Positions 23,296-34,843 of a DNA stretch of 64,000 bases are shown piece after piece. Position 1 is the stretch's first letter. Each line of letters opens with the position of its first letter. The stretch is taken from assembly GCF_040802235.1 (NCBI RefSeq), contig NC_133167.1:15926501-15990500 (forward strand). The letters are read 5' to 3'. The translations under genes were made by a program, and so were the position numbers. The notes under the pieces were generated by a model. It searched no databases and had not been told where the DNA came from. It saw only the letters and a list, made by a program, of their open reading frames with translations. The stretch is from Manis javanica. Its lineage: Eukaryota > Chordata > Mammalia > Pholidota > Manidae.

Positions 23296-24845
23296 CACAT
23301 TCCTGGTATACTTGACCTTTATTTCCTCCAAAATGAGGGACATTCTCCAGTGTCCACAGTGAGGTCACACAGCCCTGCAGCATGACTCATAGGAGACATT
23401 TTGAAAAGCTTATTTTTTTAATACCTGGTTTAAATACTTAGCAGTAACTGGTCTAATGAATCTGCAACATTTTGTCAAACATATCAAGACCACATCTTTT
23501 GGTTGTTCTTTCATTTGAAAAAAAGCATGGGGGTAATTAATAAACTCCAGTCTCAAGGATGGAAGGGTAACAACTGACGTAAGTCATCCTATAGAATCTC
23601 CTAGAAAGCCATGAACTGTGGGCACAGAGTAGCAATGCAGAGGAACTAAAAATAACACTCAGCCCTGCCACCACCTGTGAGTTTCTGTAACTGTTCATGA
23701 TTTGTATCTCTGGAACCTCGTCTTTCCCCTACTGTGGGTTGCATGGGAGAAAACAGAGAGGAAAAGAAACTTCCTACATGTGGAGTAAGACTTGAGGGGA
23801 AGCTCAGGAAACAGCCAGGAAGGAGGACTGGTGTGTTCATTCCTCTTTGAAACTGGCCTGGGGAAACGAAACCCCCAGAGGGACAAGTACAGGTTGGCAG
23901 ATCTGGAAAAGGGAGACAAGCAGGTGGCATCCAGAGCAACTGAAGAAGAAGGTATCCAGGAGGTCATGGCCCAAGATACCTTCTGAAGTTAAGGCCCCCT
24001 GGGTAACCTGGCAGGCATCTATGGCAACCCCTGGTCGGTCATGGGACAACTCTGATGCTCTGACCAGCAAAGCCACAGGCCAACAGCTTTTGGAAGGAGT
24101 CAGAGCACTAAGACTTGCCCCAGCGAGACACAGGATGCCAGTTTAGGACATGAGGGGTGGCCCTGGACCTGAGTCCTCCCAGAACATCTGCATCAGGAAC
24201 TGGTGGTCCACAGAATTCATCCAGCAGAGAGAGAGGGGGAGGGGAGGAGAAGGAGACAGTGTTGAGGGCGGGGAGGAGAATCAGGAAGAAGAGGTAGTGT
24301 TTAAAGAGAAAGATCCGACTTGAATACTTTTCAACTTACCACTGTTCCCAGTACTTCTAACCTCGTGGTGCGCAGCTGGCTTCAATCCTCACGATTACTT
24401 CCTCGACGAGACGAATCAAGGGTGGATTCTTTGTATTTGTCTGGTGCCATGTGTTGTCCCTGAAGTCTTGGAGTTGATTTCCAAGAACATCCTGTTATGC
24501 TTCTGGACTCCGATATTGAGCTCTCAGCCTCTCTCCTTTGCCATATGGGTACAGTAAGGTGATAAGGCAAGAATGTAATGAGGGGAAACAGACATGGTTC
24601 ACATAATCAGTCGCTCTGCCGTGCTGCTCCTATTCATACAGAGTAGGGGTGCTTTGGCCACCCAAGCTAATCACTGCACAGGCAGATGAAAGATGGGTCA
24701 GTCCTCAGGTTTATGATCAGATAATGCAGATAAGAACTACCTTGCTCCTCCCTCCTCTCCCTATTTCCCACTGTACCAGTATCTGGGTAATTAATTAGAC
24801 CTCTGCATGGCTTAAGACCATACGACAGGAAGTCTATGAGGAGCC
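23296..24845. other. unique sequence with a purine-rich tract
   Basis: 24222-24300 is a G/A-rich run (units such as 'gagagaggggg' and 'ggggaggagaagg'). No repeat family elsewhere. Overlapping frames of 79-99 codons at 23646-24146 occur on both strands and lack domains. Confidence 0.45.
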
Positions 24846-25293
24846 TTGCACTAGTGTCCTTGGGCTGCCACAACAAAATACCATAAACCGGTTGTCTTAA
24901 AAACAACAGAAATGTATTCTCTCACAGTTCTGGAGCTGGAAGGCCAAAATCAAGGTATCGGTGGTGTCATGCTCCCGCTGAGACTAGGTAGAGCCCCCTT
25001 ATTCCTCTTCCTAGCTGCTGGCGGTGGCTCTCCACCCTTGGGTCCTGTGTTGCAGCTGCATCATTCCCACCTCTGCCTCTGTGGTCACATGGCCTTCTGC
25101 ATGTGTCTCGGTTGTGGCATTTTCCTCTTCTTACAAGGACACCAGTCATATTCGATTAGGATGCACCCTAATGACCTCATCTTAACTTCCTTGTATCTGC
25201 AGAAACTCTATGTCCAAATAAGGTCACATTCACAGATATTGGGGAAGAGGACTTGAACATTTTTGGAGCACACAATTCAGCCAATGACAAGAG
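24846..25293 (-). mobile_element. MLT1-type solo LTR (ERVL-MaLR), minus strand
   Basis: Near full length, read as reverse complement: 'ccttgggctgccacaacaaa' at the left edge, 'cagaaatgtattctctcaca', 'gttctggagctggaaggcca', 'ttacaaggacaccagtcata', 'ccaaataaggtcacattcac' and 'gcacacaattcagcc' at the right edge. No internal proviral sequence. The plus-strand 114-codon frame is incidental. Confidence 0.92.
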
Positions 25294-27190
25294 TCTAAGC
25301 TCAAACTCTTGCTTCGTCTGGGGCCCAGCTTCCCTGCCTTGATTCTGACTGGGCGATTCCAAACCCTTCCCCAAGACAGTAACGCTGCTACCCAGCCCTC
25401 CTTTCTGTTTCTGTTCTTCCTGGCTGACAAATAAGACTTCTATTCTCTGTCCTCAACCTGAAAAACATATTGAGCCTTTGGCATTTATCTGACTACCCAG
25501 ATTTTGAGGCTAAGACATTGTTTTAAGGAATAATACAGACCTGTCCCCAGCACCAGGCCCCCCTAGCTCTGTGGTGGCCACTGCATCTAAGTCTTCCCTA
25601 AGGTCCAGCCCCTCCCTGACACATCACCTCTGGTGGCCTCCTTAAATCTCCCTTTACTAGATCCAAAACTGGCTTCCACCACCTACCAGGCCTGGCACAA
25701 TCCAACTAGAGCATTCTTTCCTAGAAGCAAATTTTTTTAATTTGCTTTTTATATATTCCATATAAGTAACAGGTCATAATGTTAAAAATGATTACCCCTG
25801 CCTTTCCCTCATTCAAATCTGATACAGCTTTATACATATATATAAAATACACACATAAACATATACATACCATAGTTTCTCAAATTCATTCAGAGAAGTA
25901 GGAAAAAATAGCTAACTTTATAGCAGGGTAGTAAATAACATAATTTAGACCAGTAGAGAGGCCCATTATGAGAAACAAATTAATTTCTTCAACAATCAAA
26001 TATTTAAATTAGTTCAGGTATATACTAACAAAAACATTAATGGGAAATTGTAGCAATTTTTCAAATTTTGGATCTTAAAATAAGTTGTAGTCACAAACTA
26101 TTTGAAAGCAATTTCTTTTAACTTTAATTACTGCATTCATTGTATTAATCCTCCTTTACTGTATGGTAATAGACCTGGTCCAAAGCCAAGATCCATACAG
26201 GAGTAAATACAGCTGATCCATTTGCCTACCACCCTCTTTCTAAACAATAATGCCTGGTTAGTTTAGAAAAACTTGAATATCTCTCAAGTCCACAGAAAGT
26301 CAGGCACTTTTTAAATGGTCACAATTTCCATTCCTTCAACACAGAGACACAGCCAATGGTAGAATGAAGCAAACTTAAGTTGCCAACAGCCATGTCATCT
26401 TATAGCTGTAAAAACCCTGTTGCTTACAATTTTTATATAGAGATTACCAGCCTGGCCATGCTTATGGTCTACAAACAAAAACTTAATGACATGATTAGAC
26501 TCTTCTAATAGGCCACATACACGAACCCAAAGAAGAACCCAACAATTTTCCGGCTACTCGTCATTCTGGTTATTAATACATGTATGTATATTTTTCTAGT
26601 CGCTCTGACCCTTCCTTGTGATGGTTTAAAATGAATCATCCTCATTTGGTAGAAAGAAATACAGAAAAGACCACTGACCAGGACTTGTTTTGCTGTTTCC
26701 AAACCCAGCCAATTCTCTAGCCACTGTTTCTGCTCAAGGGCCACCAGAGATTAAATGGAATATTTCCATCCCCTGCCAAGAACACATGCCAGTATTTACT
26801 AGTACTTATGCAAAATAATTTTCCAGAATCACTTTTCAAAAGCTGAATGCTCAGTTGACTTATAAAAGTCTAAAATGGATTAGTAAGAAAGAAATAGACA
26901 GTCCCAGATGCACAAGTTATCAATTTTACGCACAGGATGAGTAAGCCTTACATATTTCAACTAAGCTGGAATTACAATAACCGCCTTTCTCTCAAGAGAA
27001 ACGAAGGCTGCTGTAAAAATGAAGATGTGCTTTGTTTTACTTGCAGAATAGGAAATATTCTTGGCTGGATTAAAATGACTGGCATGAAGGCTTAAAGATG
27101 CTGCTGCCTCACCAGCTGATTTGTCACCAGTTCTAAGTCACGTCCAACATGATCTTGGTGGCCTGAATGATGTACAATGATCTTGGTGGA
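25294..27190. other. unique sequence, 1.9 kb
   Basis: 25600-25715 ('cctccctgacacatcacctc' onward) faintly resembles L2 but is not called. 25730-25870 is AT-rich with a TATATA/ACACAC stretch, possibly the worn tail of a LINE. 27149-27161 and 27177-27189 are two copies of 'atgatcttggtgg' 28 bases apart. Confidence 0.4.
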
Positions 27191-27194
27191 GATT

Positions 27195-27337
27195 CACTGA
27201 TTTAATCACTCGTTCAACCAATTTTTACTGAGCGTTTGCCATATGCAAATCACTGAACTAGGACTTCTGAATTCAAAGATAAAGAAGAAAGTGTTCCTTC
27301 TTGCAAGGGACTCACAATCTATCCCCATATGCACTGC
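27195..27337 (-). repeat. LINE-2 3' terminus, minus strand
   Basis: Reverse-complement L2 end: 'cgttcaaccaatttttactg', 'agcgtttgccatatgcaaat', 'attcaaagataaagaagaaa', 'caagggactcacaatcta'. A perfect octamer ATGCAAAT falls inside at 27243-27250 by chance substitution. Confidence 0.75.
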
Positions 27338-27339
27338 CT

Positions 27340-27700
27340 TTGTATCAGTTAGGGTTTTGGAGTTGTAGGCAATAGTAACCTTCTCTAGCTTGCTTACGAA
27401 TATGAAAAATCTTAGGGAGGATGAGGGGCAGCTCCCTGAATCTAAGGACAAGTCTCAGAAAGGATAGGAGCCAGATCCCTACAGGTTTCTAGGTAGCCAT
27501 AAAAATATAGCAAGCATTCAGGTTACTGCACTCTCAGTAAGTGTTCACTCACTATTTTCAGCTGATGTCACACCACTCTGGACTTTAATTAGCTTATATT
27601 TTATCACATATCCACCCACTTACCAGGAAAGGGTGGTGTATGTTGACTGAGAGACTCGCCAAGATTATCTCCAATAAAGAAGAAGCAAGCCCAGGTGCTC
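27340..27700 (-). mobile_element. possible old LTR fragment, minus strand
   Basis: The left edge 'tatcagttagggttttggag' and 'ttgtaggcaatagtaacctt' resembles the reversed 3' end of the LTR family also suspected at 5270-5835. The rest is poorly matched, so boundary and family are uncertain. Confidence 0.35.
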
Positions 27701-28221
27701 TCTCCTCAACAGAGAATAGATTCTAGGCAAGCAGAACAGCCCTGCCCCAGCCTTTATTATTCCCATATTCCAAAGTGTACTTTTCCCATGGCTAAAGCCA
27801 CTTGACTCCCAACCTGAAGATGGACCTCACCCTACGCTTTGAAAAAGGCCCAGTGGAACAGCTCAGAAAAATAACATTAATTCAGCCTTGCCTCAAGTCC
27901 CGCTCAGCTCTCGTACCTGACTCTCATAACTGGGTTCTACCTTGTGGCCAAGGACCTGAGTCCCAGGGACCGCATGTGCATCCTCTCGGCATCCCTGGGG
28001 CCTCGGCACAGGGCTGCTACAGGGGTACTTAAGAACTGCCTCTATGTCGATGCACTCCTGCCAGTACAGGGTCCTGTCTTTTGCTGTGCTACCATCCCTG
28101 CCCTGATAACCTGTCCCAGTATTCTAACCCCTACCAAACTGGCGCCCTGCCTCCCAGGCCTGAGCTCCCTCTCTCGTTCCACCTAACAACTAGAATTCTG
28201 CGCTTGAATCTGGAAAATAGA
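27701..28221. other. unique non-coding sequence
   Basis: Mixed composition with three small overlapping frames (76, 80 and 91 codons) lacking any recognised family. Nothing else is supported. Confidence 0.45.
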
Positions 28222-28437
28222 AATGGGTGGTTAAGAAGCAACACTTTTGAGTCAGAAAAGACCGGGTTAAACCCAGATTCTTCCACTTACTATGTGATAG
28301 TGAATAAATTGTACCTTGTGAACCTCAGTTCCTCATCTGTAAAATGGGTACAATAATACTTCCCTCAGGCTGTTATGGGGATTAAATGAGACTAGATATT
28401 TAGAAATTACTGAGTGCAGACAGTAAAATGCTTCAAA
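28222..28437 (+). repeat. MIR SINE, plus strand
   Basis: Head 'accgggttaaacccagattc' (worn B-box region) near 28261, then 'cctcagttcctcatctgtaa' and 'aatgggtacaataata', then 'ggggattaaatgagactaga'. No Pol III competence is implied. Confidence 0.92.
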
Positions 28438-28559
28438 ATCACCCTCGATCCTCCCATCAAATATGTTTCAGAATTTTACTGATTAATGTCATATTCTTGC
28501 TGTTTGACTCGGGATTTTGAACCCCTGCTTATATTAGCCTCCAAGTCTTAACTGCTCCC

Positions 28560-28840
28560 GTTCCCTAACGTGCCACTTTCATGCTAAAGATCGACCCCAA
28601 CGACTGGCGCCCAGGCTCCTCACCACTGGTGGTGCACCGGCCTCCCAGCACTGCATCCCGGGGGCCCACCTCGGCCCCTTCCACACCCACATTCCCTTCA
28701 GCACAGCGGCACAGGCTCAGGCTCAGACCTCTCCCAGCCTTCTGCCTCCTCGCGGCCTGACAGGCCTGGCCAGGGGACCCGGCCCTTCTGATTTACTCAT
28801 CCTCATTACAGCTGGTGTGAAAACAGTTGGTCGGCTTCCA
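28560..28840. promoter_or_regulatory. short GC-rich, CpG-enriched patch
   Basis: By eye about twelve CpG dinucleotides fall in roughly 260 bases, versus very few in the flanks, together with C-rich stretches and 'atcccgggggccc'. No repeat match is seen. It could be a small regulatory CpG patch or a GC-rich relic. It is too short and too CpG-poor to claim a promoter. Confidence 0.3.
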
Positions 28841-29236
28841 GAGGACCAGCTCTCCTAGGGCTGCTCAATACTCACCAGATTGCTGAGCAATTCCTGATTC
28901 TTTTTTTTTTTGCTGTAATTATTTGGATAAATCCTTAGTTACGTAAATCCGGGAAAGGCTTTTTGCCCTCTTCAGCAAATAGTTGATCTAAACATATTGA
29001 TCAATGTCTATATGCCAACCCTGGAAACAGAGAGATGCCTGACACGCAATACTGCTTCTACTAAGAAAGAATGCCAAGTCACGGCAACTCACCTCCTTCC
29101 ATTTTATTCCCATATCCGAATGGGACACAGATATCCAAAAAAATAATTCTAATTAGTAATTCAGGTATTATTATTAATAAAGATATCACTTAGGTTGGGT
29201 TTTAGGATTTTCTTTGGGAACTATATGTGCAGCGAA
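28841..29236. other. AT-rich unique sequence with T11
   Basis: T11 at 28901-28911 follows a non-repeat flank. 29140-29185 has several AATTA/TAATT cores ('ctaattagtaattcagg'). No transcript feature seen. Confidence 0.4.
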
Positions 29237-29735
29237 AAGCACCCATCCTAAGCATAGAGCACAATGAATTTTCACATCCAGCACCCAGATGAAGAAACAG
29301 AGCATGACCAGAACACCAGCAGCCCTCTCGTGCTGCCTCGCAACCACTCGCCGTCACTGGGAACCACTGGCCTGACTTTGGATGGATTCATACAGCATGC
29401 ACACTGCAGTGACTTCTGTCATTCATCACTGTAATTGTGAAATTTACCCATGTGGTTGCATGTGGCTTCAGTCTGGGCATTCTCACGGTTGAGTTGTGTT
29501 GTTTCAGATGAATATTGTACACTTGATTTATCCATTTCCCCCTATATGGACATCTGTTTCCCCTTTGCAGTATTATGAATAATGTCACTATAAACACTCC
29601 AGCACAAGTCTGTTGGTTTACCTACACACTCTTCTCTGTTGAGTTTATACCTAGGAGTAGGATTGCTAGGTGAGCATATCTACATATATTCAAATTAAAT
29701 AGATATTTGCAAATGGTCCTTCTCTTCTGTGTGTA
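29237..29735 (-). mobile_element. old LINE-1 (L1ME/L1MC-like) 3' end, minus strand
   Basis: 'tgaattttcacatccagcac' with 'ccagatgaagaaacagagca' near 29285, 'gattcatacagcatgcacac', 'tttatccatttccccctata', 'tacctaggagtaggattgct'. This is the reverse complement of an old L1 3' UTR and end of ORF2. Strongly diverged. Confidence 0.88.
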
Positions 29736-30414
29736 TTTTGAAAGGAGATGCTGCTGTTCCAGAGAAACAGCTGTTCATTTGTGGAGGCCTGGTTCTGTGG
29801 GACCTGAGAAGCTGCTTCTAGGACTGTGCTCATAGACGTGGGTTCAACTCCCTTCTCTGTGTTCGCTCTTTGTGCTCAGGGGAGATCGTTTTATTTCCTG
29901 CTGGGCAGGTGCACAATGCCAGCATCAAATCAAGAGCTGCTGCACTCCCCTGGCCGGATCCCGCAGAGCTGAGAGTATAGCCTCTGGGCTTCAGGGGCCT
30001 CCTGGAGACCAGTGAGTGAGGATGTGATCAGAAAAAGAGTGGGAAGGGTGGGATGAAAGGAGTCGGGTCATGATACCAGGACGCAAAACCCAAAAGCAGG
30101 CCTTCAAGGCGTGAAATAGCCCGGGCAGATACTTAGGAGCAAACTGTGAGAGAGTAAGAGGAAACCACAGAGTGGCCGTGGGAAGGCTTTGGGCAAATAC
30201 TTGAGTCCAGGGCAGTCGCCCACCAACAGCTGCCACATCTCTGGTTTTTGCAGGGCAGTCGTGGGTGGGGACCAGCCAATAAGGAGAGGGATGAAGCCGT
30301 CATCACTCTCCTTTCCTGGCTCACTACTTCTTCAAGGTGATTGTTTAATGAAAGACCAGACCTGGGGGCTGAATTGCCAAAACCCTTCTCCACATCGTGA
30401 ACCTTCAAAATATC
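29736..30414. other. unique non-coding sequence
   Basis: No repeat is recognised. Overlapping frames of 81-159 codons on opposite strands (29991-30668) partly enter the adjacent L1 and show no domain. Confidence 0.45.
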
Positions 30415-30805
30415 CTTGTCTACTGGTACAACCCATTTGGAAAGCAATTCAGCAACAGATAATGATCCATCCATCAGATATTCATACCCCTGAATGCAGT
30501 AATCCACCTCTGAAAATTCACTGTAAGGCTATCATTCAATACAGAAAAAAGAAAATCAAATGTATTAACCTGTACATTATAGTAGGTCCCTCTCTCTCTA
30601 GATTGCCTTTTTTGACAAGTAGAGGACAACTTAAATGCCCAATATTAGTGGACAGGGTGTCAGTTTGATTGACATTTATGAAATCATTAACACTAATTAA
30701 AATGAAGCTCTGTGCAAACTTGTTTCAATTCAAATCTCAAGAGACAAAATTTTCCAGACATTAAGAATACAATGTAGTAAACACATGGGGAAGTGCATAA
30801 AAACT
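30415..30805 (+). mobile_element. old LINE-1 ORF2 C-terminus/3' fragment, plus strand
   Basis: Plus-strand reading matches the L1 ORF2 end: 'caacccatttggaaagcaat' at 30429, 'cagatattcatacccctgaa', 'cagtaatccacctctgaaaa', 'ggacaacttaaatgcccaat' near 30624. Frame broken throughout. Its right boundary at the MIR is uncertain. Confidence 0.78.
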
Positions 30806-30819
30806 TAGGAGGAATAAGG

Positions 30820-31037
30820 AGACGAGCTAACACTATGTGCTCACTGCACACTACTGTTCTGAGTGTTTTACACAAATTAATGCATCTACACAGCCTCATG
30901 AGGTAAGAAGTATTACTAATTCCATTTCACAAATGAGGCAATAAAACCACAAAGAGTTAAGGTAAACAGTCCTACTTAGTGAGACAATCCAAGTATTTTG
31001 ACCACCAAGGCCTTAATACTTAAGCCATTACTGTGAA
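30820..31037 (-). repeat. MIR SINE, minus strand
   Basis: Reverse-complement MIR: 'ctgagtgttttacacaaatt', 'cctcatgaggtaagaagtat', 'ttccatttcacaaatgaggc'. The head is worn, near 30985-31030. Confidence 0.82.
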
Positions 31038-31841
31038 AACATGAGTCATATTAGGGAGTGGAACTATTAGATTTTTCCTCCTCTGTATGGGAAATCTTAT
31101 AATATCTTTAGAACTAAATCAGACATGGCAAACATTGATAGAGGAACCATTGTGTCTCTGGTATACAGCTAAATTCTTTCAGGGACATCATTTCGCTAAA
31201 TGCTGGTGAGAATCTTATACCCCTGGGACTATTACCTTTATTTTAGAGGTTAAAAAAAGTAACAGTTATCCAATTAATTATAAAAACCTCAACTACAAAC
31301 AAAAGAAAACAAACCCTACAATCTTCCATAAATCACAGGAAGCAGAAACGCCCCAGAGAAAATCATCACAAATAAGAGCAAAGTCAAGCACCTCCTCCTG
31401 TGAGAAAAGCCAGCAGTGGGAGGTAGGGAGTTGAGTATATGACAAAGACTGCCTGATTTCTGCTGGAATTTGGCCAAATGATAGAAAAATTTCATAGCAT
31501 GACACCTGGTAATACCAGCCAATTATCTAGAGACTGTGAGATGGTCATTTGGAGGGAAAAGACAATCCATGATGAATTGGTAATTTTTGTTTTTTTCCCT
31601 GTGGCCCTGGTGAGGCAGCATGTCACAGGATCACTGTCACTGAGAGGGGACGCTCCCGGAGGAGGGGACTGTGGAGAGATTCTTTGGAAGTAAATTTAAA
31701 AGCTCTTGTTCTTGAAATCAGTCTGAGATAGGAGAGATTATCTTAGTACTGGGTCAGCAAGACTTTTCCAGGCCTAGAACCTGGGCATTTCATATTACAC
31801 CTGGATGACATGTTCCCTTGAGTGTCAAAATAACTGAGATT
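31038..31841. other. unique sequence, with possible MIR remnant
   Basis: 31155-31265 ('tgtctctggtatacagctaa' onward) loosely follows a minus-strand MIR but lacks a clear core. The remainder is unassigned. Confidence 0.4.
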
Positions 31842-31917
31842 GTACATATACACACGTACACATATATATGTACACATAGACACACACACACACACATAGA
31901 TATATACATATAGATAT
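31842..31917. repeat. imperfect (AC/AT)n tract with a (CA)8 core
   Basis: Alternating purine-pyrimidine DNA. The only pure stretch is (CA)8 at 31881-31896, flanked by degraded TACA/TATA units. Confidence 0.9.
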
Positions 31918-32199
31918 GGATGAATAGTTTGTGAATTTTAAAGTAGCTGGAGTTATAAACTACCCCCTTCACATAGAAGCCAAGACCACCAATCCCAGGC
32001 ACATGCCCCTGTAATATCAGGAGAGGCCTGGGGAGTCTCATCGCAGACCTGTCTCTCTGTTCCACCTTTACCTTCTGCTCTCATGCGCTTCTGCAAAAGG
32101 CAACCAAAGCTAAGGTCACCTTACACCAGGGCTGAGGCAAGTTTTCTCCTGTTCTCAAAACCAAACCTGCGTCCAGCTTCTGCCATGACACAGGCCTAT
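31918..32199. other. unique sequence before an L2 end
   Basis: 32065-32195 may be more diverged L2 3' UTR leading into the recognisable terminus at 32200, but this is not demonstrable by eye. Confidence 0.35.
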
Positions 32200-32280
32200 G
32201 TCTCTCCCCATCACCGCTGTGTCCCTGGCACATGGCACAGCGTCCGGCACACAGTAGGCACTCTGTGCTAAGGAACAACC
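32200..32280 (+). repeat. LINE-2 3' terminus, plus strand
   Basis: 'catcaccgctgtgtccctgg' and 'cacacagtaggcactctgtg' match the terminal L2 sentence. Only about 80 bases are certain. Confidence 0.7.
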
Positions 32281-32614
32281 TAAGGTGAAAAGAAAAGGAA
32301 AAGCCCCAGTTCTGCCTGCAGGGAGCTCACAGGCACTTCTGGAAATGACAACTGAAGTAAACAAATGAGACAATCACCAAAGGCCACAGGACAGACATTT
32401 TGGGTCCCAGGGGTCTAGCAAAGGGAAAGGTTTGTGGAGGAGAGAGGCCCCAGCCTGGAGGGAGGGTGAGAGGGTGGACGCGCTCTGGACTGCAGAGGCG
32501 CAGACGCCGTCCCTGTGCTGCTTCCAACCAGCTCAGGTGCTCTGCCAGTCAGTCTTCTAATGCCCCTGACATGCTCAAAACTGGCATCACAGGGTCACAG
32601 CAGAGAAAGGAGGA

Positions 32615-32770
32615 CACTTAGGATCCAAGCATGTTAGAACTGGAAAAGAGATGATCTCATCTAACTCTCCAGTTTTGCAATAAGAAAACTGAGACTGTGG
32701 GAATTAAAGCCCTTCTCCCCAAGATCATCAGCTATTCCTCGGAGCCAAAACTAGGAACACTTTCTCCGGA
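32615..32770 (-). repeat. MIR3-type SINE, minus strand
   Basis: 'gttagaactggaaaagagat', then 'gatctcatctaactctccag' and 'gcaataagaaaactgagact', follows the old MIR3-class pattern in reverse orientation. The head is lost. Confidence 0.6.
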
Positions 32771-33753
32771 GCAAGGTGGCCATTCTACTACACCTCAGTG
32801 ACAGGCGTCAGGTGAAGAGGCCGAGCCACAGCAGCGTCTGTGCGACTGACTTGCTACAGACGGCAAAAGAAAAAGGCAGTTGGTCTGGTTACCTGGTGTC
32901 GACATAGCCCAGAGGCAGAATATAAAATCCTACAGGCAGACCTGGAATATATAAATCAGAACAATTGGGTATAATAACTTGGCTATCAACTGTGAGACCA
33001 ACAGAAAGACATTTCCTTGAGAGGAAAGGGGAATAGAAAGAAAGCTTTGTTATACATTGCACTCCAACCTGGTGAAAACATCAAAATAATCTCATTAAAG
33101 GGCAACACACTTACTCAAGACAGACAAAAAGAGTTCACAGCAGTCTTAAAAATCTGTTTAAGAAATTTCACTTAAGCCTCCCCTTCAGTTGACTTGTTTT
33201 TATTCAAATTTGCCTGTAGGTTAATACTTACATATTTTAGATCAAGGGACTATCTCCACAAACTCTTTTTTAAATAAACATTCCTTCCACAAACTAAAAA
33301 GACCAGTTGGGACTGAATCATATCTTCATCTAGTGACAAATCTTTCTGAAAATCTCTTAAGGCAGAGGTGACCTGTCTTCACATTTTTTAATAAGCAGTA
33401 GTTTCTTTTAGACTAGAAAGCAATAGACAAGGTCACTTTTAACACCAAAGAAATATTTACATAAGCCAACAGCATCCAGAGTATGCAATTTTAAAAAACG
33501 AATGGTTAATGAGCCAGCCAAATTAATGCACCCCTTCCCAGAGCAAACCTTACTAAACAATGAGTGACGGAGTTTTCCATGGCTGAATCCCTTTTTTAAT
33601 TGAACAAATAAGTGAAGATAAGAATTAAAGCGTAAAAGGAAAGCATAACAATAAAGCCAATATGTGGGAGAATGGAAGACAGAAGTGTTTTCAGGAAAAG
33701 AGTAGGAAGATTTGTTGGCTTTTTTAAGTGTTTGTATCTCCTTTCCATTTAAC

Positions 33754-33755
<2 letters not shown>
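32771..33755. other. unique AT-rich sequence
   Basis: No interspersed repeat is recognised. The long minus-strand frame 33408-33902 that begins here is carried through the adjacent TG tract and is an artefact. Confidence 0.45.

Positions 33756-33838
<83 letters not shown>
33756..33838 (+). repeat. long uninterrupted (TG)n microsatellite, about 41 units
   Basis: 83 bases of perfect alternating TG with no interruption. The purity and length predict high length polymorphism and Z-DNA potential. Assembly length may itself be approximate. Confidence 0.98.
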
Positions 33839-33839
<1 letters not shown>

Positions 33840-33969
33840 GCATACAAAAGAAGGCACAATGTAAGCCTTGGAATCACATCTCTTTTGACTATGTCCCTGC
33901 ACTTTCCATGTTCATTCTAACATTTCTACCAAGAAAAAAATGTACTTCCATTTGTGAATTTGTTGCCCG

Positions 33970-34032
33970 CTAGGCATGGAGGGTTGTCCACTAGCCAAGG
34001 AGGGTTGTCCACTAGTCAAGGAGGGTTGCAAT
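33970..34032 (+). repeat. 21-bp tandem repeat, three copies
   Basis: Units at 33970-33990, 33991-34011 and 34012-34032 share 'gagggttg' and the start 'ctag'. The second and third differ at a few positions. It lies at the left edge of the LTR-like element below. Confidence 0.93.
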
Positions 34033-34500
34033 ATTAGCCCAATGCCTCACTTCTCCTTACAGGCTTGATTTATGTTCAGCCATGCGACCAGCTGGCCAAT
34101 AGAGTGAAGTAGACATGAAAGCATGCCAGTTCCAGGCCTGGGCCTTAAGATGCCTTGCAAGTTTCTGCCTGCCCCCTTGCACCTCTGCTGCCACAATGTG
34201 AAGAGCCTGCCCAGGCTAGCCTGCTGGTCCCAGAGGAGGATAAAGGATACACAAATGAGAACAAATCTGCCCAGCCCCATCTTAAATCAACCAAGTGAGC
34301 CAACCAATATCAGCAGAGCCATGCAGCCAAGCCAGCCAAGACCATCTGACCCACAGCGGATCAGAGGGCCTTAAGCAATAATAATACTTAGTACTAATAA
34401 CTTGTAGCTATAATAATAACATAATAGCTGTTGTTTTTGGCCCCTGACTTTAAGGACAGCTTATTATAGAGCAATAGCCAAAAGTGCACTAGATTTGCTC
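33970..34500 (+). mobile_element. MLT1-related solo LTR (ERVL-MaLR), plus strand
   Basis: 34060-34375 follows an MLT1-type LTR: 'gctagcctgctggtcccaga', 'ccaaccaatatcagcagagc', 'gaccatctgacccacagcgg', then 'gcaataataatacttag'. The 3' end resumes at about 34425 ('atagctgttgtttttggccc') after an insertion of roughly 45 bases (34386-34424) made of AT-rich direct repeats. Solo, with no viral coding sequence. Confidence 0.7.
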
Positions 34501-34719
34501 AGAAATTCAACAAAAAAGAGGCTTCATCTAACATATTTCAAATGATAGGGAAGACATTTCCTGTCAGGGCTTTACTTCTCCCATTTGTAGACAGAAGCGA
34601 AAACTGGCTGTTAACTTCTTCCAAGGCATTGCAAGGATTAAATGGCCATAAATTTCTTACTCTGGAAAACACACAAAAGATTATGCTTTGATACACTGAA
34701 AGATGAAAGAGAGTGAGAC

Positions 34720-34722
34720 TGT

Positions 34723-34797
<75 letters not shown>
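34720..34797 (+). repeat. (TG)n(GA)n composite microsatellite
   Basis: About 14 TG units (34720-34747) are followed directly by about 25 pure GA units ending at 34797. A G/A-rich low-complexity tail continues to about 34843. Overlapping frames encoding Ser-Leu or Glu-Arg runs are artefacts. Confidence 0.97.
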
Positions 34798-34799
<2 letters not shown>

Positions 34800-34843
34800 G
34801 GGGAGAAGGAAGGATGGGAGAGGAAGGGAGGGAGAGAGGGGAA

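Noticed and set aside
24912..25256. 114-codon plus frame
   Set aside because: It lies antisense to an MLT1 LTR, which encodes no protein.
27243..27250. POU octamer ATGCAAAT
   Set aside because: It sits inside a decayed L2 end, so a chance match is likely.
28240..28290. tRNA-like B-box sequence
   Set aside because: It belongs to the tRNA-derived head of a MIR SINE. No cloverleaf can be drawn.
30189..30668. 159-codon plus frame
   Set aside because: It begins in unique DNA and ends inside an L1 fragment; part of it is decayed ORF2 text in the wrong frame.
33408..33902. 164-codon minus frame with His/Thr repeats
   Set aside because: It is produced by reading through the (TG)n microsatellite.
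33970..34032. CRISPR-like repeat array
   Set aside because: Units are directly adjacent 21-mers with no spacers, in mammalian DNA next to an LTR.
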